Shown here piece after piece: positions 1 through 7,889 of a stretch of DNA of 64,000 nt (its first letter is position 1; every line of letters begins with the position of its first letter). The notes beneath the pieces were generated by a model. It did no database searches. It was given only the letters and a program-made list of their open reading frames with translations, and was not told where the DNA came from. Source of the DNA: Candidatus Magnetomicrobium cryptolimnococcus (lineage in GTDB: Bacteria; Nitrospirota; Thermodesulfovibrionia; Thermodesulfovibrionales; Magnetobacteriaceae); NCBI GenBank assembly GCA_018606805.1, contig JAGYWI010000007.1, forward strand, positions 1-64,000, read 5' to 3'. The position numbers were made by a program, and so were the translations under genes.

Positions 1-2
1 TA

Positions 3-203
3 ACGTCAGATGGGCAGATTTATTATACATTAGACATGCAGACATGGACAAATATACCGGGAGCATTGAGCCAACTTGAAGCTACAGATGTAAACAAAGA
101 CGGTAAAACTGATATTATCGGATTAACAAGTACTGGTGAAATTTTCTACTCAGTAGATATGCAAAACTGGACAAGGATACCCGGAGCACTTTCACATTTT
201 TAA
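3..203 (+). CDS. FG-GAP-like repeat protein, 3' end only (cut by window start)
   Basis: Only the last 66 codons are in the window; the reading frame is open from the left edge to the TAA at 201-203. The residues (TSDGQIYYTLDMQ..., DVNKDGKTDIIG, NWTRIPGALSHF) match, almost base for base, the C-terminus of the complete gene at 2765-4531, and the similarity continues past both stop codons. It is therefore the end of a paralogous secreted beta-propeller-like protein with D-x-N-x-D-G-x-x-D calcium-type loops. The 3' similarity, including untranslated sequence, points to tandem duplication or gene conversion. Function is unknown; an extracellular binding role is inferred from the paralogue. Confidence 0.85.
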   Translation, partial: TSDGQIYYTLDMQTWTNIPGALSQLEATDVNKDGKTDIIGLTSTGEIFYSVDMQNWTRIPGALSHF

Positions 204-222
204 ATAATTAAATAATACTAAT

Positions 223-248
223 AAAAGGGGGGTAACATCTCCCCTTTT
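223..248. terminator. Bidirectional stem-loop terminator between convergent genes
   Basis: AAAAGGGG (223-230) pairs perfectly with CCCCTTTT (241-248) around a 10-base loop. It follows the FG-GAP gene stop on the plus strand and overlaps the end of the MNT gene on the minus strand, so it can serve both. The paralogous gene at 2765 has an equivalent hairpin in the same place. Confidence 0.6.
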
Positions 249-585
249 ACCCCAAATCTTCTAATTTTACTTCCTCTCCATGTTCCAAGGCATCTAATAT
301 AACAATTGATGATTCCTTTATTTTTTCAAATTCCATTACTGAATAACACAGTATATCTATGTGTTTTGGAAATCGTAATGTTTTTAAAACCAACGGCATC
401 CTTCTTATAAATTCTATATTTTTAAAGTAATCAGATACCATAATCACATCAATATCTGACTCCTCTTTAGCATTACCCGTTACTCTTGAACCAAATATTA
501 ATACCCTTATAGGGGTAAACTCGTTATATATTAACGGTAATGCCTTTTTTTTAAATTGTTCTATCCAAAAATCATAGTTCTTCAT
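247..585 (-). CDS. MNT-type minimal nucleotidyltransferase (antitoxin of HEPN/MNT pair)
   Basis: A 112-residue protein carrying the minimal-nucleotidyltransferase signature G-S-x10-D-x-D exactly (GSRVTG...SDIDV, about residues 32-46), with no other domain. In the MntA/HEPN family this enzyme adds AMP units to a tyrosine of its partner HEPN RNase and so silences it; that mechanism is family knowledge, not seen here. It overlaps the upstream HEPN gene (572-1036) by 14 nt, so the two are surely co-transcribed and probably translationally coupled. The pair sits between two paralogous surface-protein genes and is the likely cargo of a past insertion. Confidence 0.85.
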   Translation of the reverse strand: MKNYDFWIEQFKKKALPLIYNEFTPIRVLIFGSRVTGNAKEESDIDVIMVSDYFKNIEFIRRMPLVLKTLRFPKHIDILCYSVMEFEKIKESSIVILDALEHGEEVKLEDLG

Positions 586-1036
586 TATTTAAAGACCAAT
601 AGTTTATTTTAAGATAATCAAAAATCATTTTAGCCTTTTCAACTTTCTCTTTTGCTAACGCTTCGTTATACATTTCATATGGTATTTTATCACTAACATC
701 TGGATATCTTGAAAGAGTGTAGTCTATATCTAAATCAAATACTATATCAACTATTTGCTCAGGCAGATTTAACTCACTAGCTAATTCACCGAGATAGTGG
801 TTTTTGGATACCTTTTTCCCATTTAAAATAAAAATTGATTTAAGAATTTTTTCAATTGCTTGTTGAGATAAAAAGGCTGTAACATCATACCCTTCTATGG
901 CAAGATTTCTCTCTGCCATCAACAAATCATGTTCAGCTTGTTTAAGCCATTTTAAGGCAATTGCCCTATTCCTTGTAAGATAGTTACCGGCAAGTGATGC
1001 GCTTTTATCATCCCTTAGATTGTTCTTTTCAGTCAT
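572..1036 (-). CDS. HEPN domain protein (toxin of HEPN/MNT pair)
   Basis: This 154-residue protein has the HEPN-domain pattern: a helix with ALKWLKQAEHDLLMAERNL near residue 27, FLSQQAIEKILKS near residue 55, and a closing SRYPD motif near residue 109. HEPN proteins partnered with an MNT protein are usually RNases that inhibit growth when free. The canonical R-x4-6-H catalytic motif is not obvious; the protein looks like the PF05168 type ending in RYPD, so nuclease activity is uncertain. The ATG is preceded by GAAGGTAAG. It is the first gene of a two-gene minus-strand operon with the nucleotidyltransferase. Confidence 0.82.
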   Translation of the reverse strand: MTEKNNLRDDKSASLAGNYLTRNRAIALKWLKQAEHDLLMAERNLAIEGYDVTAFLSQQAIEKILKSIFILNGKKVSKNHYLGELASELNLPEQIVDIVFDLDIDYTLSRYPDVSDKIPYEMYNEALAKEKVEKAKMIFDYLKINYWSLNNEEL

Positions 1037-1125
1037 AATGCTTACCTTCTATTTTATAGTATATATATTGTATGAATTTTTTCAATGAATTTTTTGTTTT
1101 AGTTACCTTATAAAAGACTAATACC

Positions 1126-1345
1126 ATCTGGTTTTTGCTATATGTATGTGAAATAACATACATATAACATATGATAAATATCTCACATCAAAAACCCTCA
1201 GTTTAAAAGCCTTTTAGTAAATTAAATGTTACCTGATATGCTAAATTTAGCATAATAATATTATTAAGTTTTTTTAAACCTGCATTTTTATAACAAAAAC
1301 TTATGTTTTTAATAGGCATATATATTGCAGGTTAGCTGATCTTGG
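1126..1345 (+). promoter_or_regulatory. Conserved promoter module, copy 1 (two palindromes + sigma54-like -24/-12)
   Basis: Non-coding block nearly identical to 5176-5390 and recognisable at 7890-8110. In order: an 11-bp inverted repeat TATATGTATGT/ACATACATATA (1139-1149/1156-1166), the box TGATAAATATCTCACATCA (from about 1172), the perfect 18-bp palindrome TATGCTAAATTTAGCATA (1237-1254), and GGCATATATATTGC, whose GG (1315-1316) and GC (1327-1328) are 10 bases apart as in sigma54 -24/-12 promoters. Start of transcription would be near 1340, about 75 nt before the gene at 1416. The palindromes, 82 and 174 bp upstream of the -12 element, are where an enhancer-binding protein would be expected. 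The sigma54 assignment is inference. Confidence 0.65.
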
Positions 1346-1415
1346 TAGATGAATATATAATAACTGAAAATAAATATTATCAATCACCAATTATTATGCA
1401 AAAAGGAGGTCTGTA

Positions 1416-2009
1416 ATGAAAAGGAGTTTATTTATTTTAATGTTAATTGTAGTTTATATGTTATACTTGAGGACTCTTGTTGTAGCTGGAAGTGTTCCAT
1501 ATACATTTACAGCTGGTACTACAGCAAAATCTGCTGAAGTTAATGCCAATTTTGAATATGTAAATTATGGAAATATTATTGTTAAAGATGGCAATGGTAG
1601 TGAAATTGGAACTTTAATAGGTAGGGGCGAAAATGCTGTACCTGTATTTGATATTTTAAATTATAATGGATATATAGTGGGCGTTAGATGGGATAATGGG
1701 GAGATAAACCATGAAACACACACTTTATTAGATTTTAGTTATGAAGGCACTGATTGCTCTGGCACTGCTTACACATATGTAGAGAACCATCCACCTGGTA
1801 GCGTATTGAGACGTTCTAGTGGAGAATTATTTTATATTGATAAAAATGCTATCAAGAGTACAAAAATTATGGGAAGTTATTATTTAGATGGTGTATGTGG
1901 AACAGGAAGCTATAATTATGAATTCTACCAACTGACCCCAAACGATTCATCAGTAACAGGAATATCGTCTGCAAATTTTGCCACTCCAATAATAATAGAA
2001 CGGCGATAG
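1416..2009 (+). CDS. Secreted protein of unknown function
   Basis: A 197-residue protein starting after a strong AAAAAGGAGGT ribosome site. The N-terminus is a signal peptide (KR, then about 15 hydrophobic residues, LVVAGS). The mature start reads YTFTAGTTAKSAEVNANFEY, a motif I recognise from many bacterial secreted or fibre-like proteins in which an x-x-VNANF segment precedes the variable part. The rest is rich in G, Y, N and contains a few cysteines (C at about 121 and 160) that may form a disulphide. It lies downstream of promoter module copy 1 and 4 bp upstream of the next secreted-protein gene, so they form an operon. No enzymatic signature was seen. Confidence 0.75.
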   Translation: MKRSLFILMLIVVYMLYLRTLVVAGSVPYTFTAGTTAKSAEVNANFEYVNYGNIIVKDGNGSEIGTLIGRGENAVPVFDILNYNGYIVGVRWDNGEINHETHTLLDFSYEGTDCSGTAYTYVENHPPGSVLRRSSGELFYIDKNAIKSTKIMGSYYLDGVCGTGSYNYEFYQLTPNDSSVTGISSANFATPIIIERR

Positions 2010-2013
2010 CTGT

Positions 2014-2658
2014 ATGATTAGAATACTAACAATAATCACTTTACTATTTCTACCAGTATACTTATATGCAAATAATACAGTATGGGACTATAGCTTATGG
2101 GATAACATGCAGTGGGATACTACCCCAACGCCAACCTATACACTTACATTATTGAAATCAGGCAAAGGTAGTGGCACAGTACAAAGTAATCCAAGCGGGA
2201 TAAGCTGTGGTAGCACTTGCATCAACACTTTTAATGAGAACCAGCAGATTACGTTAAGTATGGAGGCAAGTTCTAATTCAAAGGCAATAGGATGGGATGG
2301 ATGTGATAGCGTAAACACAAGTAAAGTTTGTACGGTGGTAATGGATGAAAATAAAACAATAACAGCACGCATAGCGAACACTACTGACAAGATATTGCAG
2401 GTTACAAAGGTAGGAAAAGGTTCAGGCAGCGTAACTGTAACGCACGGAAGTTTATTATGGAGTGATAAGATAGGCACAACAAGTTATAAACAGGGCAAAG
2501 TAGTAACTCTTAAAGCATTAGCAGATACAGGTTCGCAATTTAAATCGTGGACAGGTTGTGATTCCACAAGTGGAAAGAAATGTACGGTTACAATGAGTAA
2601 GAAGAAAGACTTAACAGTAAAGTTTAAGTTAAAAAGTAGTACGGATGAGGGGCTTTAG
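2014..2658 (+). CDS. Secreted protein with two divergent InlB-type beta repeats
   Basis: A 214-residue protein with an N-terminal signal peptide (MIRILTIITLLFLPVYLYA). Two divergent InlB B-repeat modules (PF18998-like) follow: about residues 42-118 (YTLTLLKSGKGSGTV..., paired cysteines, GWDGC, CTVVMDENKTITARI) and 127-205 (VTKVGKGSGSV..., SWTGC, CTVTMSKKKDLTVKF). The whole C-terminal part is a clear paralogue of residues 560-729 of the protein at 5541-7730, after the same short TPTPT linker. It starts 4 bp after the preceding stop codon. An extracellular adhesion or structural role is inferred from domain type only. Confidence 0.82.
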   Translation: MIRILTIITLLFLPVYLYANNTVWDYSLWDNMQWDTTPTPTYTLTLLKSGKGSGTVQSNPSGISCGSTCINTFNENQQITLSMEASSNSKAIGWDGCDSVNTSKVCTVVMDENKTITARIANTTDKILQVTKVGKGSGSVTVTHGSLLWSDKIGTTSYKQGKVVTLKALADTGSQFKSWTGCDSTSGKKCTVTMSKKKDLTVKFKLKSSTDEGL

Positions 2659-2764
2659 CTTAAGCCCATACCATTTGGACTACGTGGTGGATTGCTGCAA
2701 CCCTAATAAATACACCACGATTTGACTTGAGACAGTTTGGTTTAAATGAAAAAAGGAGGTTTAT

Positions 2765-4531
2765 ATGCGTGCTGTTATGGCTAAAAAAGGTATATGTTTT
2801 CTATTAATGGTAGCATTATTTGTTTTTTCTTTAAGTGTTGAAGACAGCTGCGGTAGTGAATCTGATGATAGTAATGTATGGAGCTATAATAACAGCTATA
2901 ATAACAAGGATAAAGACAATACACTTGAGATTTACTACAAATTTAATGGTACTACGCCACAATATGCTGTCATTGATTTAGATGACAGTTATTTTCGTAT
3001 GGTATATAATACTAACTCAGGCGCTAACTCTGGTTGGGGTACATCTGTAATTCTATTCCCATCGTTTTGGACAAAAGGTATTTGTGATGATAATGATGAT
3101 GCTGATAACCTGTGTCAAGGGACACCAATAGAAATTAACACTATCACGATTGATGGAGATGAGCTTGTTATATCAATTACAGGTGAAATTGGCGGTTTGA
3201 GTGCACAAGGGCAGATTCGACTTTTACCGCCTCACTATAATTCTTTTTCTGTAATCGTGAACATGACTATTAATGGAGATGCTGATTTAGACACAAGCAA
3301 GATTGGTGAAATATTTAAACCTGTAAAATTGTCATCAATGCATATTTCGGCGGCTAATTGGGATGCACAGCTTGCATTTGCTGGCTCTAATACATTTGAA
3401 ATTCCACAAACAGAATGGCTTATTCAACCACAAGAGTATATAGTAGCGGAACGTTTTGGTTTAATAGGAGGAACATCCACTTGGAAAACAAATGCACCTA
3501 CAATAGAAATAACATTAAATCAACCATTACAAATAGCTGGATGGGTAACTGGCTCAGCTAATGCTAATGATGACAATGTCGGTTTATGGGCATCATCTAA
3601 CCAAATTCTTAGCTCTTGGCAGTATACGATAACCGTTAAACCACATTATTCTGTACCAAAACCAAATTTCGTAGGAGACTTAAACAGTGATGGTACAGAC
3701 GACATATTTGGCATAGATGGAGTTAAACAGCCTTGGTACACAACGAACTTCACAGACTGGAGCAGTATACCGGGTTATTTGGAAAAAGCAACTTTGTTGA
3801 CCCACGATGATAACGGCACAACATATATAGCTGGCATAGCAACTGACACAAGCGTTTGGCTTTCAACTGATAAATACAATTGGGAAAAGATAGATGGCAA
3901 TATAGTATCATTAACAAGAGGTGATGTAAACAATGATGGCGAGGAAGATTTAGTAGGACTTGATCAAAACGGTGGCATTTGGTATACAACTGACCTTGTA
4001 ATGTGGACTAACATACCTGGCTATCTCTTTGAAATAGTATTATTAGATATAAACGGTGATGAAAACATGGATATAGCTGGGATAGCCCCAAATGGTTCGT
4101 TATGGTATACAATAGACTTAAAAACATGGAACTGGATACCCGGTTATCTGTCAAATTTAAAGGCGGCTGATTTAAATAAGGATGGAAAAACAGATTTAGC
4201 AGGCATATCATCAGATGGTTCGTTATGGTATACAACAGACCTAATAAATTGGTCAAATGTCCCAGGCACATTGTCTCGATTGGTAATTGGAGATTTTAAT
4301 GGAGATGCTTACGATGACCTAGCAGGGTTGACATCAAGCGGGCAGATTTATTATACATTAGACATGCAGACATGGACAAATATACCGGGAGAATTGAGCC
4401 AACTTGAAGCTACAGATGTAAACAAAGACGGTAAAACTGATATTATCGGCTTAACAAGTACTGGTGAGATTTTCTATTCAGTAGATATGCAAAACTGGAC
4501 AAGGATACCCGGAGCACTTTCACATTTTTAA
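2765..4531 (+). CDS. Secreted FG-GAP/VCBS-like repeat (beta-propeller) protein
   Basis: A 588-residue protein; the ATG follows AAAAGGAGGT. A signal peptide (GICFLLMVALFVFSLSV) leads to an N-terminal beta-rich region of about 280 residues without a recognised family. Residues about 300-588 are roughly seven repeats of 38-42 residues, each with an acidic loop (GDLNSDGTDD, GDVNNDGEED, DLNKDGKTD, DVNKDGKTD) and a W-Y-T-T-D-L / W-x-x-I-P-G segment. This is the FG-GAP-like calcium-loop propeller pattern. The same repeats end the 1046-residue protein at 46835, and the last two are duplicated at the window start. Spacing from the upstream gene is 106 bp, so it may share the module-1 promoter or use its own. 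Likely extracellular; ligand unknown. Confidence 0.8.
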   Translation: MRAVMAKKGICFLLMVALFVFSLSVEDSCGSESDDSNVWSYNNSYNNKDKDNTLEIYYKFNGTTPQYAVIDLDDSYFRMVYNTNSGANSGWGTSVILFPSFWTKGICDDNDDADNLCQGTPIEINTITIDGDELVISITGEIGGLSAQGQIRLLPPHYNSFSVIVNMTINGDADLDTSKIGEIFKPVKLSSMHISAANWDAQLAFAGSNTFEIPQTEWLIQPQEYIVAERFGLIGGTSTWKTNAPTIEITLNQPLQIAGWVTGSANANDDNVGLWASSNQILSSWQYTITVKPHYSVPKPNFVGDLNSDGTDDIFGIDGVKQPWYTTNFTDWSSIPGYLEKATLLTHDDNGTTYIAGIATDTSVWLSTDKYNWEKIDGNIVSLTRGDVNNDGEEDLVGLDQNGGIWYTTDLVMWTNIPGYLFEIVLLDINGDENMDIAGIAPNGSLWYTIDLKTWNWIPGYLSNLKAADLNKDGKTDLAGISSDGSLWYTTDLINWSNVPGTLSRLVIGDFNGDAYDDLAGLTSSGQIYYTLDMQTWTNIPGELSQLEATDVNKDGKTDIIGLTSTGEIFYSVDMQNWTRIPGALSHF

Positions 4532-4550
4532 ATAATTAAATAATACTAAT

Positions 4551-4577
4551 AAAGGGGAGATGCAAATCTCCCTTTTT
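4551..4577 (+). terminator. Rho-independent terminator after FG-GAP gene
   Basis: GGGAGAT (4555-4561) pairs with ATCTCCC (4566-4572) around GCAA, extended by AAAG/TTTT pairing and followed by a T run to 4577. It lies 20 bp beyond the stop at 4531. Confidence 0.75.
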
Positions 4578-4760
4578 AATTTTCACCAGACTTTCGGTTC
4601 AAACCCTTCAGTGTTGATTATTTCTAAAATACTATCTCCAACAGACAGGACCATAAAGCCATTTTTTTCTGCATACTTAACTACGCTTTCATTGGCATGC
4701 AATGCTGCAAATATGCCAATAAGCGGTGTATCTTTATGCTCAGGATATATAATCTAAACC

Positions 4761-5022
4761 AATGTCATTAACTTAACGGATTCATCCTCTAACCATTGAG
4801 AGATTACTCGTTTTCAGCTTGCAATGATAGGCATTTAAAAATCCCCTTGAGTCATAATATAGCACATTTTGATTTGATAAGAACACTAAAACATAGGGCA
4901 GACACTCGAAAGGTCTGCCCCTACGGTACACGTGTTTTTGTAGGGGCGAACCTAGGGGCAAGCCCTTAAGTTTGTTATCTATTAAATCGAAATGTGCTAT
5001 AAACCCTTAAGTTAATGACATT
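4761..5022. repeat. Outer inverted-repeat element carrying a nested small element
   Basis: AATGTCATTAACTTAA (4761-4776) and its perfect reverse complement TTAAGTTAATGACATT (5007-5022) bracket 230 bp that include the small element 4858-5001. It lies exactly between the two fragments of the broken minus-strand gene, so it is the likely agent of disruption. Related 16-mers (AATGCCATTAAGTTAA) occur alone at 8160, 31733 (reverse) and 32655. No transposase is present, and no target duplication is obvious. Confidence 0.6.
4858..5001 (+). mobile_element. MITE-like element, copy 1
   Basis: A 144-bp element with terminal inverted repeats TATAGCACATTTTGATTTGA / TTAAATCGAAATGTGCTATA. The centre contains an internal hairpin (GGGCAGAC...GTCTGCCC) and GTAGGGGCGAACC. 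Copies are at 8241-8390, 21094-21249 (inverted) and a decayed one at 58770-58904. It encodes nothing and is interpreted as a non-autonomous miniature transposable element. Confidence 0.7.
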
Positions 5023-5175
5023 GAATCTGATAACATTTGCTCTAAGTCATAAACCTTGTCTACTATTGCGGACATTCCAACCTCCTTCCATATAACACTC
5101 CTATTTTAACAAAAATAGACACTGCTATCAACAATAAATAAAAAAAATAAATATTACCGGAGATTCTTTTTCCAA

Positions 5176-5390
5176 CTCTGGTTTTTGCTATATGTATGTG
5201 AAATAACATACATATACATATGATAAATATCTCACATCAAAAAGCCTTAGTTTAAAAGCCTTTTAGTAAATTAAATGTTACCTGATATGCTAAATTTAGC
5301 ATAAGATTATTGTTAAGTTTTTTAAAACCTGCATTTTTATAACAAAAACTTATGTTTTTAATAGGCATATATATTGCAATTAATAATTAT
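5176..5390 (+). promoter_or_regulatory. Conserved promoter module, copy 2
   Basis: Almost identical to copy 1 over about 200 bp. It has the inverted repeat at 5189-5199/5206-5216, the TATCTCACATCA box at 5228-5239, palindrome TATGCTAAATTTAGCATA at 5286-5303, and sigma54-like GG (5364-5365)-N10-GC (5376-5377). Spacing from the first palindrome centre to the -12 element is about 174 bp, and from the second about 82 bp, as in the other copies. A transcript would begin near 5389, giving a leader of about 150 nt before the gene at 5541, which contains a tiny ORF. Confidence 0.65.
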
Positions 5391-5461
5391 AAAAGGGATA
5401 GCATGTCTTTAGTACTAAAAAGCCAGATTATTGTAAAAAAAATTTTAGGAGGGGTATTGCT

Positions 5462-5506
5462 ATGTTTTATTTGTTAAAAACTAGGGGTCAAGGGGTAAAA
5501 AGATGA
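5462..5506 (+). CDS. Possible 14-residue leader peptide
   Basis: ATG at 5462 follows a strong TAGGAGGGG ribosome site (about 5446-5455) and reads MFYLLKTRGQGVKR before TGA at 5504-5506. It lies in the untranslated leader between promoter module copy 2 and the secreted protein at 5541, which has its own AAGGAGG site. Two good ribosome sites in one short leader are the only evidence. It could be a translated leader, a degraded gene start, or chance. Confidence 0.3.
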   Translation: MFYLLKTRGQGVKR

Positions 5507-5540
5507 TGAAATGTAAAAAACATGTAAGGAGGTTAAGTAA

Positions 5541-7730
5541 ATGAAAAAAATATGGTTTGTATTATTGGTTATCATATTAGGAGTCAGATTCAGTAGTTTT
5601 GTGTATGGTGAATCGGTTGCTGTTAGTAACACTACATTAGCTGGTTATACAATAGTAAATACTGGAGATGAATGGAAGTATTCACAGGAAGAACAACCAG
5701 GATGGACAGGAAGTGATTTCGATGATTCTCAATGGACAAGTGGAATTACTCCATTTGGAAATGCAACATATGCTCCATGTGTTGATGTTTATAATGCTCC
5801 AACATATTGGGCAGAAAATACCACACTTTATTTACGTAAAGAAATAAATATTTCTAAAGAAGATAACTTAAGTGTTTTTGTGGCAATCGATAATGATATT
5901 ACCATATACATTGATGGTCAACAGGTTTTTTCTACAACAAGTGAGGGGTGTGCTGAAAGATGGGAATATAACTTCTCAATTCCTTCTGTAAAAGTTGGGG
6001 CTCACATTATAGCTATTAAAATTGTAGACAGAGGGGTGGCTACAGGTTTTGATATGAAAATTGACACAAATTATAATCAAAATCAAAATAATACTATAAA
6101 CCTCCCAAGAACCGGACAGACAACCTGTTATAATGCAAGTGGCAGCGTAATTTCATGCGCTGGTACGGGTCAAGATGGTGATAATTTGGCCGGCATTGAG
6201 TGGCCATCTCCAAGGTTTACTGATAATGGAAATAGTACTATAACAGATAACCTCTCAGGGCTTATGTGGATGCAAGATGCATCTACGCCTACGGTAGATG
6301 GGTGCACAGGGGGTGAGATGACATGGGTAGGGGCTTTTAATTATGTAAGCTGTTTAAATACTGCGAATTTTGCTGGTTATTCTGATTGGCGGATTCCAAA
6401 TAGGGAAGAGCTTATAAGCATTACTGATAAAAGTAATTATAACCCAGCACTGCCTGTAGACCATCTTTTTAATTCAGTAAAAACCAGTCAATATTGGTCA
6501 TCTACCACGTATGCTTTCTCACACGATCCTGTTAATGCATGGATTGTAAGTATGAGTTCTGGTTGGGTAGATAGCTATACTAAAGGCGATTCTCACTTTT
6601 ATGTATGGCCAGTACGTCTTGGACAACAGGTACGTAAAAGTGGGCAAACTACGAGTTATCAATCAAATGATGATGGGGATTTGGAGGTAGGAGTGGAATG
6701 GCCAAATCCAAGATTTACTAATAATAGTGATGAAACCATAACAGATAATCTTACAGGGCTTATGTGGGCGCAAAATGCATCTACTCCTACAGTAAACTCA
6801 TGTGCAGGTGGGACGATGATATGGAGCTATGCCTTCGATTATATATCTTGTCTAAATGCCATAGCTTATCTTGGCTATAGTGATTGGCGGCTACCAAATA
6901 TAAACGAGCTTGGAAGCCTTGTAAATGCTGAAAGAGAGAATATTGCTTCGTGGCTAAATTCAGAGGGATTTAGTAGTGCAAACAGCGGTTGGTATTGGTC
7001 ATCCACAACACTTGCTCACGCTACTAATCATGCATGGTTTGTTAGCATGTATAGTGGTAGTATAAAAATGGACAGTAAGCTTAACAGTAACTATGTATTG
7101 CCAGTACGTCTTGGGGCTACTAATACTACTCCAACTCCTACTTCTACACCCACGCCAACCCCAACAATTACCCCGACTCCAACGCCAACGTCAACCCCAG
7201 TAACTTATACGCTTACCTTATTAAAGGAAGGAAGCGGAGGTGGTTCGATAAAAAGTGAGCCATCAGGAATAAACTGTGGTGGTACATGTAGTAGTACCTT
7301 TGAAAGTGGCCAGGATGTTGCATTAACTACAACGGCAGCCTCTAATGCAAAAATAATAGGCTGGGATGATTGTGATAGTGTAAGTGAGGCAAATGTGTGT
7401 TTTGTAAATATGGATAAGGATAAAACAATCACGGTACGTATATCAAAAAAGACTGACAAAATATTAAAAATTACAAAAAAAGGAAAAGGCTCAGGCACTG
7501 TAACAGCAGATAGCGGTACTTTACTGTGGACAGATAAGGTAGGTGTTACTAGTTATAAAGAGGGTAAGCAGGTAACCCTTACGGCAGTACCGGATAATGC
7601 GTCGAAGTTTGTATCGTGGACTAATTGTGATACTAAAAGTAAAAGCGGAAAGGTATGCGCTGTTACAATGAATAAAAGGAGAGAGTTAACGGTAAAGTTT
7701 AAACCAAATAGTAATGGAGATGTTGAATAA
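5541..7730 (+). CDS. Large secreted mosaic protein: sugar-binding-like + 2x DUF1566 + 2x InlB-type repeats
   Basis: A 729-residue protein with a signal peptide (IWFVLLVIILGVRFSSFVYG). Residues about 30-180 resemble a jelly-roll/galactose-binding-type module (GWTGSDFDDSQWTSG, LYLRKEINI, VGAHIIAIKIVD). Two DUF1566 (Lcl_C) domains follow, about 187-370 and 371-530, each with R-x-G-Q-T, NLSGLMW/NLTGLMW, YSDWRxPN, WSSTT and a closing PVRLG. A TPTPTPT linker (530-560) leads to two divergent InlB repeats (560-729), paralogous to the protein at 2014. It lies 150 bp downstream of promoter module copy 2. DUF1566 domains are usually found in surface-exposed proteins; the ligand is unknown. Confidence 0.85.
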   Translation: MKKIWFVLLVIILGVRFSSFVYGESVAVSNTTLAGYTIVNTGDEWKYSQEEQPGWTGSDFDDSQWTSGITPFGNATYAPCVDVYNAPTYWAENTTLYLRKEINISKEDNLSVFVAIDNDITIYIDGQQVFSTTSEGCAERWEYNFSIPSVKVGAHIIAIKIVDRGVATGFDMKIDTNYNQNQNNTINLPRTGQTTCYNASGSVISCAGTGQDGDNLAGIEWPSPRFTDNGNSTITDNLSGLMWMQDASTPTVDGCTGGEMTWVGAFNYVSCLNTANFAGYSDWRIPNREELISITDKSNYNPALPVDHLFNSVKTSQYWSSTTYAFSHDPVNAWIVSMSSGWVDSYTKGDSHFYVWPVRLGQQVRKSGQTTSYQSNDDGDLEVGVEWPNPRFTNNSDETITDNLTGLMWAQNASTPTVNSCAGGTMIWSYAFDYISCLNAIAYLGYSDWRLPNINELGSLVNAERENIASWLNSEGFSSANSGWYWSSTTLAHATNHAWFVSMYSGSIKMDSKLNSNYVLPVRLGATNTTPTPTSTPTPTPTITPTPTPTSTPVTYTLTLLKEGSGGGSIKSEPSGINCGGTCSSTFESGQDVALTTTAASNAKIIGWDDCDSVSEANVCFVNMDKDKTITVRISKKTDKILKITKKGKGSGTVTADSGTLLWTDKVGVTSYKEGKQVTLTAVPDNASKFVSWTNCDTKSKSGKVCAVTMNKRRELTVKFKPNSNGDVE

Positions 7731-7889
7731 CAATATTTTCTGGTAGTTCTATCCTTGTTTTATAGCTTAAAAGAGATAGACTCTTATATTTACAAAAAAA
7801 GTAAGGGCAGACCTGTGAGTCTGTCCTGTGCTTTTTGTCGTATGTACATTACAGTATTTTTTTGAATAAAAGAATATAAAATAAAAGAT

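Larger units (their letters stand above)
4583..5075 (-). pseudogene. Disrupted gene, DUF3782/PD-(D/E)XK-like family, split by inverted-repeat element
   Basis: Two fragments lie on the minus strand. The 5' part begins at ATG 5073-5075 after a perfect GGAAGGAGG ribosome site and encodes MSAIVDKVYDLEQMLSDSM before running into the inverted repeat starting at 5022 and a stop. The 3' part (4755 to the TGA at 4583) encodes about 57 residues: PLIGIFAALHANESVVKYAE, then GFMVLSVGDS and GFEPKVW, which look like the C-terminus of small cyanobacterial/Nitrospirota-type DUF3782 nuclease-fold proteins. The middle of the gene is missing and a 262-bp repeat lies between. The family name is from recognition of the C-terminal pattern and is tentative; that it is broken is clear. 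Confidence 0.6.

Noticed and set aside
2136-2477. Minus-strand ORF antisense to the InlB-type repeat (also 7205-7498)
   Set aside because: Both are the mirror of the same coding repeat, so their similarity to each other is inherited from the sense strand.
4560-4757. Plus-strand 65-codon ORF
   Set aside because: It is antisense to the C-terminal remnant of the broken minus-strand gene, and begins inside a terminator.
5541-7730. DUF1566 domains as targets of a diversity-generating retroelement
   Set aside because: No reverse transcriptase or template/variable repeat pair with adenine-biased mismatches was found in the window.
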